Shown: positions 28,447-39,092 of the stretch, one piece after another
Layout of the letters: the number at the start of each line of letters is the position of its first letter
How positions within the stretch are numbered: position 1 is the first letter of the stretch
Assembly (NCBI RefSeq): GCF_946476835.1
Contig: NZ_CAMKWA010000001.1
Span: 186,001 to 250,000, forward strand
DNA length: 64,000 bases
From: an uncultured Neokomagataea sp.
Lineage (GTDB): Bacteria; Pseudomonadota; Alphaproteobacteria; Acetobacterales; Acetobacteraceae
Reading direction: 5' to 3'
Notes under the pieces: generated by a model
What the model saw: the letters and a program-made list of their open reading frames with translations, nothing else
The model's database searches: none
What the model was told of the DNA's origin: nothing
Position numbers and translations under genes: made by a program

Positions 28447-28623
28447 CTCATCGCAGGGTTTGACCAGCCAGTCTTTTCTATGACTGTTCCTGTGGTGCTG
28501 CTTTGGCGGTGATAGTATTGAGCTAGCCTTAAGGGGCGAAACGTTATGCCAGATGTTGGATCCCGCTCTCCTTAGAACGTGCAGCTAGGCTGTGGTGTTG
28601 CTATCGAGCTTGGGAGAGAGGGC

Positions 28624-29430
28624 TTAAGAACAGCGTAAGGCTTTTTCAGCCAAATGGTTGGCGGGGCGTAATGGGAAAAAGCGCGTGTAGGCTTCGCCGA
28701 TATGACCGTGTTTCATGAACGTTTGGCCATCTAATTGTGCGGCAATTTTGACGAAGCGATCACTGTCCATAATGGGAAGTGAAATGGGCACCCACTGGCG
28801 CTGCCCGTTGATGAGCATGGGAGCGCCGTCTTGAAGGCGAGGGGCGTTTGGTGCTGCACGGCGTTCTGCAAGGTGCAACGCTGTGCATGTCTCCCAACCG
28901 CAGCCGATCATAAGAATGAGCCCGTCTTTATCTTCTAGTCGTGCCAAGGGAGATTCGCAGCCGAGGGGGTCTTCTAAAGGTTGGTGATGTAAAAGCTCTG
29001 TAGCGTTTGGCCCGCGTGCAGAGAGAGACAAGAGTGGGTGGTCGCTACGTTGTGTTCCGGGCCAATGCCGGAAGGCTTCGGGGACGGCTCCGCAACCATA
29101 TGTTGGGGTGAGAGACGGATCATAAGGTGGTTGAGACGCGCGGATTGTAGCCCACCAGCTTTGTGGGACAGGTGGGTTGCTCCAATGTTGTGGGTCACTC
29201 AGGCTAGGGGACTGAGCAGGCATCATGAGTGTGCCGTTGGGGCCGAGAACGGCCAGTAGCGCGTTGATCATGCTCTGTGCACCACCACAGACCCAACCGA
29301 TACGGCTAAGGGCCGTATGAACCAGGATGGTCATGCCTGGCTGTACTCCTAGTCGCGTCAAATCATGCTGAAGGCGCGCCTGTGTAATGGGGCCATTGGT
29401 TGAGCGCGCTATGGCTGCTACCTCGGTCAT
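28624..29430 (-). CDS. AAC(3)-family N-acetyltransferase (Antibiotic_NAT fold)
   Basis: GMTILVHTALSRIGWVCGGAQSMINALLAVLGPNGTLMMPAQ...HPLLSLSARGPNA...LILMIGCGWETCTALHLAERRA. Confidence 0.88.
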   Translation of the reverse strand: MTEVAAIARSTNGPITQARLQHDLTRLGVQPGMTILVHTALSRIGWVCGGAQSMINALLAVLGPNGTLMMPAQSPSLSDPQHWSNPPVPQSWWATIRASQPPYDPSLTPTYGCGAVPEAFRHWPGTQRSDHPLLSLSARGPNATELLHHQPLEDPLGCESPLARLEDKDGLILMIGCGWETCTALHLAERRAAPNAPRLQDGAPMLINGQRQWVPISLPIMDSDRFVKIAAQLDGQTFMKHGHIGEAYTRFFPLRPANHLAEKALRCS

Positions 29431-29439
29431 AAGCGAAGC

Positions 29440-29919
29440 TTAGCCGCGGCCGCGATAACCAGGAACATCTTGTGCAGGAATCCAGACACCTTCTGGAGCG
29501 GTGCCAGTCTGCCAGAAAACGTCAATGGGAATGCCGCCGCGAGGATACCAGTACGCACCGATTCTAAGCCATTCGGGGTCGAGAAGTTCGACAAGCCGTT
29601 CTGCAATGCTAACCGAACAATCTTCATGGAAAGCACCATGATTGCGGAAGCTGGTAAGATAAAGCTTAAGAGATTTGCTTTCAACGATCCAGTCACGTGG
29701 AATGTAGTCAATGACAATATGTGCGAAGTCAGGCTGGCCAGTGACGGGGCAGAGGGATGTAAACTCAGGTGCGGTAAACCGAATGACGTATTGGCGCCCT
29801 TTATGTGGTGCGGGAACACGCTCCAGCACGGCTTCTTCAGGGGAAGATGCAGGAACAGCATGCTGTCCTAACTGACTAAGAGCATCGGTGCCGGGAGCAG
29901 ATGGGCCAGGGTGAGGCAT
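29440..29919 (-). CDS. queF: NADPH-dependent 7-cyano-7-deazaguanine reductase
   Basis: [50 protein letters not shown]; start at [10 protein letters not shown]. Confidence 0.95.
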   Translation of the reverse strand: MPHPGPSAPGTDALSQLGQHAVPASSPEEAVLERVPAPHKGRQYVIRFTAPEFTSLCPVTGQPDFAHIVIDYIPRDWIVESKSLKLYLTSFRNHGAFHEDCSVSIAERLVELLDPEWLRIGAYWYPRGGIPIDVFWQTGTAPEGVWIPAQDVPGYRGRG

Positions 29920-30099
29920 AGAGTTTTCCTTCGAGTGTAAACTACATAAAAGCGGATTTTCTGCGTATGTGAAGCAGCTTTTGCGATGGCTCAAGTGGCG
30001 TCGTATATGAAAAGACGACGACAGCATTTGCAAATTGTCAGGATTCAGTGCAGAAGATCGCGGAATTTGATCTTTGTAAGCCTCTTTCTGGAAGACCGT

Positions 30100-31920
30100 A
30101 TGGAACTCCGTAATATCGCCATTATCGCGCACGTTGATCATGGCAAGACCACGCTGGTCGACCAGCTCCTCAAGCAATCCGGCTCGTTCCGTGACAATCA
30201 GCATGTTGCTGATCGTGCGATGGACAGCAACGATTTGGAACGTGAGCGTGGTATTACCATTCTCGCAAAATGTACGTCTGTTGTCTGGAACAACTCACGT
30301 ATCAACATTATTGATACACCGGGCCACGCCGATTTCGGCGGTGAGGTTGAGCGTATTTTGAGCATGGTGGATGGCGCGATCATCCTCGTCGATGCTGCTG
30401 AAGGTGCATTGCCACAGACGAAGTTCGTTCTGGGTAAGGCGCTGGCACGCGGCATACGCCCAATCGTTGTGGTGAACAAGATTGACCGTGGCGATGCGCG
30501 CCCTGATGAAGTGCATGAAGAGATCTTCGATCTGTTCGCGGCATTGGGTGCGGATGAAAACCAACTCGATTTCCCGATGCTGTACGCATCTGGCCGTCAA
30601 GGTTGGGCGGATCTCGAAATTGACGGTCCGCGCAAAGATCTGTCTCCGTTGTTTGACCTCGTGCTGCGCCATGTGCCAACGCCGGGCCTGGACAAGGACG
30701 CGCCGTTCGGCATGGTGTCCACCATTCTGGAAAGCGACAACTTCCTTGGCCGCATCCTGACGGGGCGTATCGAGCAGGGCCGTGCGAAGGTGAACATGCC
30801 TGTCCGCGTTCTGCGTCGCGATGGTACGATTGTGGAAACGGGCCGCTTGACCAAGCTGCTGTCTTTCCGTGGTCTGGACCGCGTGCCAGTTGAAGAAGCA
30901 GAAGCAGGTGACATTGTCGCTGTTGCTGGTCTGTCTGAAGCAACCATTCCGGACACGATTGCTGACCCAACGGTTGAAGCACCGCTGCCTTCAACGCCTG
31001 TTGATCCACCAACCCTGTCCATGACGTTCCGTATTAACGATGGTCCGTTGGGTGGCCGTGAAGGTAAGAAGGTAACGTCTCGCCAGATTCGTGACCGTCT
31101 CTTCAAGGAAACCGAAGGCAACGTTGCTATTAAGGTAACGGATAGCCCGGAAAGTGAAGCATTTGAAGTTGCTGGTCGTGGCGAACTTCAGCTTGGCGTT
31201 CTGATTGAAACGATGCGTCGTGAAGGCTTCGAGCTGACGATCGGTCGTCCGCGCGTGCTGTTCCGTGAAAACCCAGAAACGGGTGAGCGCGAAGAGCCGT
31301 TCGAAGAAGTTCTGGTTGACGTTGACGAGCCATACTCTGGTGTTGTCGTTGAAAAGATGTCCCTGCGTAAGGGCGTGATGCAGGATATGCGTCCGTCTGG
31401 TGGTGGTAAGGTCCGTCTGACGTTCCTGATCCCGTCACGTGGTTTGATTGGTTATCACGGTGAATTCCTGACGGATACGCGTGGTACGGGCCTGATGAAC
31501 CGTCTGTTCGATGGTTACCATCCGTATGTTGGTACGATTGAAGGCCGTCGTAACGGTTCCTTGATCTCGGCTGAAGATGGTACGACGACGCAATACGCAC
31601 TGTTCTCTCTGCAAGACCGCGGTACGCTGTTCGTTGATGCGGGTGAGAAGATTTATCAGGGCATGATCTTGGGTGAGCACTCACGCGAGAATGACCTTGA
31701 TATTAACGCAGTTCGTGAAAAGAAGCTGACCAATATGCGTGCATCCGGCAAGGATGAAGCGCTGCTTCTGACGCCGCCGCGTAAGATGAGCCTTGAGCAA
31801 GCAATTGCATACATCGAGGACGATGAGCTGGTTGAAGTGACACCGTCTGCAGTTCGTATTCGTAAGCGTTACCTTGATCCGCATGAGCGTAAGCGCGCAT
31901 CGCGTTCTAAGGAAGCGTAA
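30100..31920 (+). CDS. typA: Ribosome-associated GTPase TypA/BipA
   Basis: [31 protein letters not shown]...[14 protein letters not shown]...[16 protein letters not shown]. Confidence 0.97.
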   Translation: MELRNIAIIAHVDHGKTTLVDQLLKQSGSFRDNQHVADRAMDSNDLERERGITILAKCTSVVWNNSRINIIDTPGHADFGGEVERILSMVDGAIILVDAAEGALPQTKFVLGKALARGIRPIVVVNKIDRGDARPDEVHEEIFDLFAALGADENQLDFPMLYASGRQGWADLEIDGPRKDLSPLFDLVLRHVPTPGLDKDAPFGMVSTILESDNFLGRILTGRIEQGRAKVNMPVRVLRRDGTIVETGRLTKLLSFRGLDRVPVEEAEAGDIVAVAGLSEATIPDTIADPTVEAPLPSTPVDPPTLSMTFRINDGPLGGREGKKVTSRQIRDRLFKETEGNVAIKVTDSPESEAFEVAGRGELQLGVLIETMRREGFELTIGRPRVLFRENPETGEREEPFEEVLVDVDEPYSGVVVEKMSLRKGVMQDMRPSGGGKVRLTFLIPSRGLIGYHGEFLTDTRGTGLMNRLFDGYHPYVGTIEGRRNGSLISAEDGTTTQYALFSLQDRGTLFVDAGEKIYQGMILGEHSRENDLDINAVREKKLTNMRASGKDEALLLTPPRKMSLEQAIAYIEDDELVEVTPSAVRIRKRYLDPHERKRASRSKEA

Positions 31921-31944
31921 GAGCGTTTTGCTAAGCGTTTTGAA

Positions 31945-31978
31945 GGGCCGGCTGACATTGTGTCAGCCGGCTTTTTTT
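31945..31978 (+). terminator. Rho-independent terminator after typA
   Basis: GCCGGCTGACA-ttg-TGTCAGCCGGCTTTTTTT. Confidence 0.93.
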
Positions 31979-32186
31979 ATGGAGGCGTTGAAAGGTAACG
32001 GAATGTGTCATAATTGAGGCGTATTCACGAATACCTGCCCTATTGACTTGAAATTTCTAAAAGTTAATGCGCGACTATCGGAAAATGTAGTGATAGGCTT
32101 CAATCAAGGTCGAGATTTGAGGGGCGATTTCTTCGTTCTTTTAGGTCCTGATCCAGTGATTATTTCTATATGGAGCTTGGTTTCCC

Positions 32187-32447
32187 ATGCGTCTGTTCAA
32201 TGTTTCTCTGATCGCTGCCGCTTCTGCTCTGGCTCTGACAGTTGCATCTCCTGTATTCGCTGCTGACCCAGCAACGACGGCTGCGGCACCTGCTGCTGCT
32301 CCGGCAGCACCTGCTGCTCCAGCTGCAACAGACGCTGCGCCTGCAGCAGCTGACGCGGCGGCACCTGCTGCTGACGATAAGGGTGCTGCTAAGCATCATC
32401 ACAAGCACAAGCACCATAAGGGTCACAAGAAGGCTGCTTCCAAGTAA
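32187..32447 (+). CDS. Small secreted Ala/Pro-rich protein with His/Lys-rich tail (Asr-like)
   Basis: MRLFNVSLIAAASALALTVASPVFA|ADPATTAAAPAAAPAAPAAPAATDAAPAAADAAAPAADDKGAAKHHHKHKHHKGHKKAASK. Confidence 0.75.
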   Translation: MRLFNVSLIAAASALALTVASPVFAADPATTAAAPAAAPAAPAAPAATDAAPAAADAAAPAADDKGAAKHHHKHKHHKGHKKAASK

Positions 32448-32451
32448 AATT

Positions 32452-32521
32452 GGAAGAACCGTCTGAAGGGTTCTTCTTACGGTGTCTTTGATAAAAAGGG
32501 TTGGCTTTGCCAGCCCTTTTT
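32452..32521. terminator. Two consecutive terminator-like hairpins
   Basis: GAAGAACC-gtctgaa-GGGTTCTTC, then AAAAGGGTTGGC-ttt-GCCAGCCCTTTTTT. Confidence 0.8.
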
Positions 32522-33429
32522 TATTGCGTAGAAGGCGCGTCAGGCATGTCTAGAGTAATAGAAACCGGGCAGTGGTCTGAAAGGCCTGTGGGGCTCGTAT
32601 CATGCTGGTAGGTTAAGACTCGTAGGCTTTGAGGGATAAGCCATTGGCGCGCAGTGTTACCAAGCAGAATATGATCAATAAAGGATTCACCCTGCCAGCA
32701 GGGGCTAGCGAAACCGGCTGTGGTGAGACTGAGGGGGGCAATCGTGTTCATGTGCTGCATGAGTGGATCGCTGGGAGTTAATCTGCGATTGAAGTCTCCC
32801 AAAATAGCATAGGGTATGTCTTCATCTTGTCGCTCGGCGATCCAGTTTTCTAGAGTGGTGAATTGTTGATATAGAGTCGGGCAGGAATGTTGTTTTTGGC
32901 TCAGCGGTTGGTCCCAGCAGCCAGTTTTGAGATGTACGACCAGCAAGCGCAGTGTTTGAGGGCCGTCAGACAGTGTGACATCAAGCCCGCTGCGTAGATG
33001 ATGGAGCGCTGTTGGCGGAGTATTGTCGAGTTCTTGCACAGGTGGGTTGACGGAAACAGAGAGCGATTTACGGATAGCGAGCCCTGTTTTTTGAATGACG
33101 TTGTCTTGGCTAAAGATAAATTGGTATTTTTGCGGGTCGAAAATACGTGAGGCTGCTTTTACGTTTTCGACTTCTTGGAAAGCAATAATGTCTGCATTGA
33201 GGTGGTCAGCATAGGCATGAAGCCGTAGGAAATCATTCTGTGTGCGGCTGGGAACGTCTGGAGGAAGAGCCGCGTCTCCGCTCTGCCTGAGAGTTAGCCA
33301 GTCGAGATTCCATGTGCTGAGTTTTAGACGGTGTGCGTTTGCTGTTGTGGTAGAGAAAAAAAGTGCTGCCGTGAGGCAGCACTTTGTCCAAAAGCGGGTA
33401 GAGAGCTTAGGCGCCAAGGTCAGAAAGGA
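32521..33429 (-). CDS. Secreted endonuclease/exonuclease/phosphatase-superfamily protein
   Basis: Signal peptide MSFLTLAPKLSTRFWTKCCLTAALFFSTTTANA; LSTWNLDWL, IIAFQEVENV, VVHLKTGCWD, ILGDFNRRL, DHCPVSITL. Confidence 0.88.
   Translation of the reverse strand, partial: SFLTLAPKLSTRFWTKCCLTAALFFSTTTANAHRLKLSTWNLDWLTLRQSGDAALPPDVPSRTQNDFLRLHAYADHLNADIIAFQEVENVKAASRIFDPQKYQFIFSQDNVIQKTGLAIRKSLSVSVNPPVQELDNTPPTALHHLRSGLDVTLSDGPQTLRLLVVHLKTGCWDQPLSQKQHSCPTLYQQFTTLENWIAERQDEDIPYAILGDFNRRLTPSDPLMQHMNTIAPLSLTTAGFASPCWQGESFIDHILLGNTARQWLIPQSLRVLTYQHDTSPTGLSDHCPVSITLDMPDAPSTQ
33356..33385 (-). terminator. Intrinsic terminator of the carbonic anhydrase gene, inside the EEP coding sequence
   Basis: Minus strand: AAAGTGCTGCC-TCAC-GGCAGCACTTTTTTT, perfect 11-bp stem, 7 T. 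Confidence 0.8.
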
Positions 33430-34072
33430 CATCCGATACGGAGCGTGCGGTCCGGGTTTGTTCATCCAAAACGGCGATTTGCCCTTTGGGAATATCGTAG
33501 TACCAACCTTGTAAGGTGATCTCTTTTTGAGCGAGTGCGCGTGCCACAGCAGGGTGAGTGCGTAGATGCGCCAGCTGCAATAGCACGTTATTTTCCGTCA
33601 GTTCACGGATTTGCGCGGGGCCAGCATCTTCTGCCTTAAGGTCCCCTAGGGTTGCGCGGGCAGCTTCACCATTGCGCATCCAACTGCGGACGGTGGGAAG
33701 GCCATCCAGTTTTGGGTCATTCAGGTTCATCAACGCACCCATGGCACCACAGTTGGAGTGTCCGCAGATGATGATGTTTTTGACCTTGAGAACGGCCACA
33801 GCATATTCGATGGCTGAAGAAACACCGCCAAGCATTTCACCGTAGGCTGGGACAATATTGCCAACGTTACGGACGATGAAGAGCTCACCTGGCTGGGTTT
33901 GGGTGATCAGGCTGGGGCTGATTCGGCTGTCTGCACAGGTGATGAACAGCGTAGAAGGCGCTTGGCTGTTTGCGAGGCTTTCAAACAGTTCTGCACTTTC
34001 TGGGTAAACATCGTTTTGGAAGGTTTTAACGCCTTCAAGCAGCTTAGAAAGTGTATCGCGACCGCAATCCAT
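33407..34072 (-). CDS. Beta-class carbonic anhydrase
   Basis: LFITCADSRISPSLITQTQPGELFIVRNVGNIVP...IIICGHSNCGAMGALMN. Confidence 0.96.
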   Translation of the reverse strand: MDCGRDTLSKLLEGVKTFQNDVYPESAELFESLANSQAPSTLFITCADSRISPSLITQTQPGELFIVRNVGNIVPAYGEMLGGVSSAIEYAVAVLKVKNIIICGHSNCGAMGALMNLNDPKLDGLPTVRSWMRNGEAARATLGDLKAEDAGPAQIRELTENNVLLQLAHLRTHPAVARALAQKEITLQGWYYDIPKGQIAVLDEQTRTARSVSDVLSDLGA

Positions 34073-34150
34073 GGTGTGTCTCCACCTAATGAGAGGATGG
34101 CCAAAGAGCGAACCCGAAGGGGGTAGGTTCGATAAAAGAAAATTTATTTA

Positions 34151-34185
34151 TTCCTTCGGAATGGCACAAGCCGCTTCCGAAGGAA
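34151..34185 (-). terminator. Inverted repeat downstream of alaS
   Basis: TTCCTTCGGA-N15-TCCGAAGGAA, 10-bp perfect stem, AT-rich flank. Confidence 0.5.
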
Positions 34186-34220
34186 CTTACTCTTTGTTGC
34201 AATGCCTCGAATGATGACCT

Positions 34221-36857
34221 TTACCCTTCGAGGGTTTTTCTCAGCATAGCAAAAACTGCATCGGAGTCAGCATTTGGGCCACCAGCTTGTGCCATATCTG
34301 GCCGACCGCCGCCGCCTTTTCCCCCCATAAGGGCAGAAGCCTCACGTACTAATGTGACGGCGTTAAAGCGCTCGGACAGGTCCTTGGTCACGGCGATTAC
34401 GATGCTACCGCGCCCATCTGCCGCAGACATTAGAGCCACGATGCCAGAGCCGATTTGTTTGGTGATCTCTTCGGCTAAGCTTTTCAGCTCTTTGGGGCTG
34501 ACATCGCCAAGGTTGCGTGCGCTGAGAGTGATGCCATTGATGGTTTCATTAGACTCGGCAGCTCCACCCGTTGCGAGGCGGCGCTGTAGGTCTGAAATTT
34601 GGTTGTTCAGCGCTTTACGCTCTTCCAGCAGGGCGGCAACGCGTGCAGTTGCATCGCTGACGGGTACCTTGAGAAGGTCAGCAATATCTTTCAGGCGTGT
34701 TTCTGTTTCCAGCGCCAGCTTTTCTGCTGCGAGGCCACAAACGGCTTCGATACGGCGTACGCCAGCAGAAACGCCAGTTTCTGAAATAATACGGAACGTG
34801 CCGATTTCACCCAGGCGTTGGACGTGTGTACCGCCACAGAGTTCGATAGAATAAGCGTGACGGGCATCGTCGCCCTGGCCCATGGAGACAACGCGGACTT
34901 CATCGCCATATTTTTCACCGAAAAGCGCCATAGCGCCTTCGGCGACGGCCTGTTCTTGCGTCATGAGGCGGGTTTCAACAGGCGCATTTTCACGAATGCG
35001 CTCGTTGACTTCGGCCTCAACGGCAAGAAGCTCCTCTTGTGTTAGGGGGCGTGGCTGGCTGATGTCGAAACGTAGGCGTTCAGGGGCGTTTAAGCTGCCT
35101 TTTTGTGTGACGTGATTACCAACCTGACGGCGTAGGGCCTCATGCAGCAAATGTGTTGCAGAGTGATGGCCACGAATAGCTGTACGGCGTGTATGGTCTA
35201 GCTCTGCATGGACCGCCATACCTGGTTTTGCGGTGCCTTCAACGACGCGGCCATAATGGACAAGAAGATCTCCATTACGTTTTTGCGTATCGGTGATTTC
35301 GATGGTGAGACCCGATGCGGTGAGTGTGCCATGATCCCCAACCTGACCGCCGCTTTCACCATAAAACGGTGTTTGGTTGAGGAGGAATGCAACAGTCTCA
35401 TCGGAAGCAGGTGCTTCCGCGAGTTCATCGGAGCCTTTGTAAATGGCTTGGATTTCGGCGTCAGCTTTTTCGGATGTGTAACCAAGGAATTCGCTCGCGC
35501 CGTGCTTATCACGTGCGTCAAACCAAATGGTTTCTGCCGCTGCGTCACCTGAGCCTGTCCATGCAGCGCGTGCACGTGCACGTTGCTCGGACATAGCGGC
35601 TTCAAAGCCTTGCTCGTCAACGGTACGATTTTGCTCACGCAATGCGTCTTGTGTCAGATCCAGTGGGAAGCCGAATGTGTCGTACAAACGGAAGGCGACG
35701 TTACCTGGAAGGGCTTCTTTCTCACCAAGGCGAGATACTTCATCGGAGAGAAGCGTCAGGCCGCGTTCCAGAAGGGCGGTGAAGCGTTCTTCTTCGCCCT
35801 TCATGGTTTCAGCGATAAGAGCTTGGTGTTGAACCAATTCGGGGTAGGCGGCGCCCATTTGACGAATCAGAGCGGGGAGGAGGCGATAGAAAACCGGCTC
35901 TTTTGCGCCCATCATGTGTAGGTGGCGCATGGCTCGGCGCATGATACGGCGCAGAACATAGCCACGGCCATCTTTAGAAGGCAGCACGCCGTCAGCAATG
36001 AGGAATGCTGTTGAGCGCAGGTGATCTGCGACGACACGGTGGCTAGATTTGAAGGGGCCATCAGGATCTTGATGCAGCGCATCAGCCGAAGCTTCGATGA
36101 GTGCGCGCATTGTATCGGTGTCGTAGTTGTCGCGTTTGCCTTGGAGAATCGCGGCAAATCGTTCCAAGCCCATACCTGTATCAATGGAAGGACGTGGAAG
36201 TGGGTTACGAACACCAGCAGGTTCTTCGAAGAACTGCATGAACACGAGGTTCCAGATTTCGACGAAGCGATCGCCATCTTCGTCAGGGCTGCCTGGAGGG
36301 CCGCCGAAAACGCTTTCTCCATGGTCAAAGAAAATTTCGGAACATGGGCCGCACGGCCCTGTATCACCCATACGCCAGAAATTATCAGCTGTGCCGATAC
36401 GGATGATTTTATCGTCGCTCAGACCGGTGATCTTGCGCCATAGGCCAGCGGCTTCTTCATCGTCTGCATAGACAGTGGCCAGAAGCTTTTCTTTGGGTAG
36501 GTTAAAGCCCTTAGTGAGCAGATTCCATGCAAATTCAATGGCATCAGCTTTGAAGTAGTCACCAAAGCTGAAATTGCCCATCATTTCAAAGAAAGTGTGG
36601 TGACGTGCTGTGTACCCGACATTGTCGAGGTCATTATGCTTACCGCCTGCGCGCACGACTTTTTGTGCTGAGGTTGCACGTTTGTAAGAGCGTGTTTCCT
36701 GACCTGTGAACAGGTTCTTGAATGGCACCATGCCCGCATTCGTAAACAGAAGCGTTGGATCGTTCTGCGGCACGAGAGGGGCCGAAGGAACGATGCGGTG
36801 GCCATGGGAGGCAAAATACTCAAGGAAAGCTGAGCGGATATCGTTTGTACTGGTCAT
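34221..36857 (-). CDS. alaS: Alanine--tRNA ligase
   Basis: [52 protein letters not shown]...[15 protein letters not shown]...[13 protein letters not shown]. Confidence 0.97.
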   Translation of the reverse strand: MTSTNDIRSAFLEYFASHGHRIVPSAPLVPQNDPTLLFTNAGMVPFKNLFTGQETRSYKRATSAQKVVRAGGKHNDLDNVGYTARHHTFFEMMGNFSFGDYFKADAIEFAWNLLTKGFNLPKEKLLATVYADDEEAAGLWRKITGLSDDKIIRIGTADNFWRMGDTGPCGPCSEIFFDHGESVFGGPPGSPDEDGDRFVEIWNLVFMQFFEEPAGVRNPLPRPSIDTGMGLERFAAILQGKRDNYDTDTMRALIEASADALHQDPDGPFKSSHRVVADHLRSTAFLIADGVLPSKDGRGYVLRRIMRRAMRHLHMMGAKEPVFYRLLPALIRQMGAAYPELVQHQALIAETMKGEEERFTALLERGLTLLSDEVSRLGEKEALPGNVAFRLYDTFGFPLDLTQDALREQNRTVDEQGFEAAMSEQRARARAAWTGSGDAAAETIWFDARDKHGASEFLGYTSEKADAEIQAIYKGSDELAEAPASDETVAFLLNQTPFYGESGGQVGDHGTLTASGLTIEITDTQKRNGDLLVHYGRVVEGTAKPGMAVHAELDHTRRTAIRGHHSATHLLHEALRRQVGNHVTQKGSLNAPERLRFDISQPRPLTQEELLAVEAEVNERIRENAPVETRLMTQEQAVAEGAMALFGEKYGDEVRVVSMGQGDDARHAYSIELCGGTHVQRLGEIGTFRIISETGVSAGVRRIEAVCGLAAEKLALETETRLKDIADLLKVPVSDATARVAALLEERKALNNQISDLQRRLATGGAAESNETINGITLSARNLGDVSPKELKSLAEEITKQIGSGIVALMSAADGRGSIVIAVTKDLSERFNAVTLVREASALMGGKGGGGRPDMAQAGGPNADSDAVFAMLRKTLEG

Positions 36858-36949
36858 GAGCGCGCGCAATTCCGAAAAAACGGCAAGAAAATGTCTGTTT
36901 CTCCTAGACGATTGTGACGCTCTTGGAAATGCGTACCGTACAGGTGTGT

Positions 36950-37435
36950 CTAAGAGAGTTTGGAGAATGTGGCGGGTTGGTGTGCGTCTTGATCCGTTTG
37001 GGGATGGGTGGCTTTTTGTGTGGAGCTATAAAAAACGAGTCGTTTTGAGAGATTGAAGTTCGCTATCATGCCGCAAGCCGCGCCGATTGCGAGGGCAATC
37101 GCGGGGTGGTGTCGTGTGATCGGCCATACTGCGTACAGACTAAATACCGCGCCACGATTAAATAAAAACCCGATGCTGTTTGCGGCGAGGAAACGTAACC
37201 ATTGTACGATCAGCGACTGCTGTGTGGAGGTTTCCCGGAATGTCCAAAGGCGGTTGAGCAGCCAGTTCCCGCTTGCGGCGATAAAATAGGCGCAAAGTGT
37301 AGCAAGCGTGAGCTTGAGAAGGGGGCGTAGGAGCGTGACGCTGGCACAATCAACGAGAAGGCCAAGGCTACCTACAGCGCCGAAACGTAGAAATTGCTGA
37401 CAATAGAGCGGAATACGAATGGAAAACCGAGCCAC
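36950..37435 (-). CDS. GtrA-family membrane protein
   Basis: [54 protein letters not shown]. Confidence 0.82.
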   Translation of the reverse strand: MARFSIRIPLYCQQFLRFGAVGSLGLLVDCASVTLLRPLLKLTLATLCAYFIAASGNWLLNRLWTFRETSTQQSLIVQWLRFLAANSIGFLFNRGAVFSLYAVWPITRHHPAIALAIGAACGMIANFNLSKRLVFYSSTQKATHPQTDQDAHQPATFSKLS

Positions 37436-37535
37436 GAGGCAATCCCATGCAGGAAAAATCTCTGCTTTTTAAGCAGGTTTATGGAAACCCCCGAAGGGCA
37501 TTCATAAAGGTTTTATATGTGTGGTGCTTAGAAAC

Positions 37536-37562
37536 AGAAAAGGCGCCCCGAAGGACGCCTTA
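37536..37562 (-). terminator. Terminator of OmpA-family gene
   Basis: Minus strand AAGGCGTCC-TTCG-GGGCGCCTTTTC (UUCG tetraloop). Confidence 0.75.
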
Positions 37563-37621
37563 ACGTGGAACCGACACCGGAACCGAGGTTCCGGCGCGAT
37601 ACGCGTGGCTTTCGCCCTGAA

Positions 37622-38761
37622 TTACTTCAGGATGATTTCTACGCGACGGTTCTGAGGCTCACGAGTGTTTGGACCCGTTGGAACCAGTGGGTTCTGCTCA
37701 CCGAAGCCGTGGATGTCGATAGCAGCAGCAGGAACGCCATCACGAACCAGCTCAGCCTTAACAGCGTCTGCACGGCGGATGGAGAGGCCCATGTTGTACT
37801 TCTGGCCAGCTGCGCCTGGGCGAGCTGCGGAGTTATCGGTGTAGCCGTTAACTTCGATGCGCGTTGTTTGAACGTGCGTAGAAGCTTGAGCAGCCGTAGC
37901 AACGATCTCACGAGCGCGGCCCGTCAGGTCAGCCTTATCCCAGTCGAAGAATACCAGGTATGTACGAGCTGGCTGAGGCGCAGGCGGTACAACAACTGGT
38001 GCTGGCGGCGGAGGAGGAGGAGCCGTATCGAACGCATAACGCAGGCCCAGGATGAACTGGTGCGAGAAGCGTGGGTCGAAGTTCAGGTTGCCCGTGTGGC
38101 GGCCCGTCGTGTTGTACGACGTTGAGCTGAAGGAACCGTTTGCGAACTGTTGACCAACGAAACGGTATTCCGTCGTCAGAGCCAGGCCTGGTACGCTTGG
38201 GATGTCGTAAGCTGCACCAACGATGCCCTGATACGCGAAGCTGCCGTTTGTGCCGCCGATGCGGTTAACTGCGCCGTTCGTGTAGGACGTCGTTGTGGGG
38301 TTCAGGTGCTGCCACAGGTAACCTGCACCGACACCAACATATGGCGTTACTGGTGAGTTCAGGCCGAACTGAGACAGGTCAATGTCATACAGGACGTTGA
38401 CGAAACCGCCGTAAGACTGGTCAGAACCGGACGTTGAGCCTGGAGCTGCCGTGAAGTTGCGGTGGTTCAGCTGAGAGTAGTTGTATACACCCTCGATTTC
38501 GGCGCGCAGGCCGTTACCGAAGCCGTAACCTACTGAGCCGAAGCCCGTGAAACCGTCTTTATGACGGAAAGCGGAATTGGTGCTGCCATTGTAGGAAGAG
38601 CCATCAGCTTGCGTCGTTGGTGAGAACGAGCCGTGCTGTGTCTGAACCAAGTTGTAGCCGCCGCCGAGATCGACGTATGGGCCGGTGATCGTGCTTGCCA
38701 TAGCGAGCGACGGTGCCGCCACCATCGATGTCATGGCAAGGAGTGCCGTGCGGAGACGCAT
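37622..38761 (-). CDS. OmpA-family outer membrane protein (beta-barrel + OmpA/MotB peptidoglycan-binding domain)
   Basis: N-terminal signal and barrel (FGSVGYGFGNGLRAEIEGVY); C-terminal RIEVNGYTDNSAARPGAAGQKYNMGLSIRRADAVKAELVRDGVP. Confidence 0.93.
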   Translation of the reverse strand: MRLRTALLAMTSMVAAPSLAMASTITGPYVDLGGGYNLVQTQHGSFSPTTQADGSSYNGSTNSAFRHKDGFTGFGSVGYGFGNGLRAEIEGVYNYSQLNHRNFTAAPGSTSGSDQSYGGFVNVLYDIDLSQFGLNSPVTPYVGVGAGYLWQHLNPTTTSYTNGAVNRIGGTNGSFAYQGIVGAAYDIPSVPGLALTTEYRFVGQQFANGSFSSTSYNTTGRHTGNLNFDPRFSHQFILGLRYAFDTAPPPPPPAPVVVPPAPQPARTYLVFFDWDKADLTGRAREIVATAAQASTHVQTTRIEVNGYTDNSAARPGAAGQKYNMGLSIRRADAVKAELVRDGVPAAAIDIHGFGEQNPLVPTGPNTREPQNRRVEIILK

Positions 38762-39092
38762 GTTTTCGTCCTCTTTCGTGACTTAACGTTCGAGCAGCCA
38801 GTCCATCAGTTTCCTGTCTTAGACTAACTGACCCAGCGCGATGCATAAGTGCATATAGATCCGTAAGTTCCCCTTCACCAAGTGATCTAGGGTGGTTCCG
38901 GCGCTATAGGAGTGGAGGTTGTGTGTTTTTAGTCACAGTTTGTTCCGACTCCAACACAATATAATTGCGCTGCGTATTTTGCCTTAGCTTAATAGGGCAG
39001 ATAGCACCATACTTTAATTTTTTATGATCAGATAAAAATATTAATAAAAATCAATACCTTCTCTAATCTTAGTGCGGGTCAATAAAGAGGTA

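Noticed and set aside
30380-31684. Several long minus-strand ORFs opposite typA
   Set aside because: Shadow ORFs of the typA coding sequence without recognisable domains.
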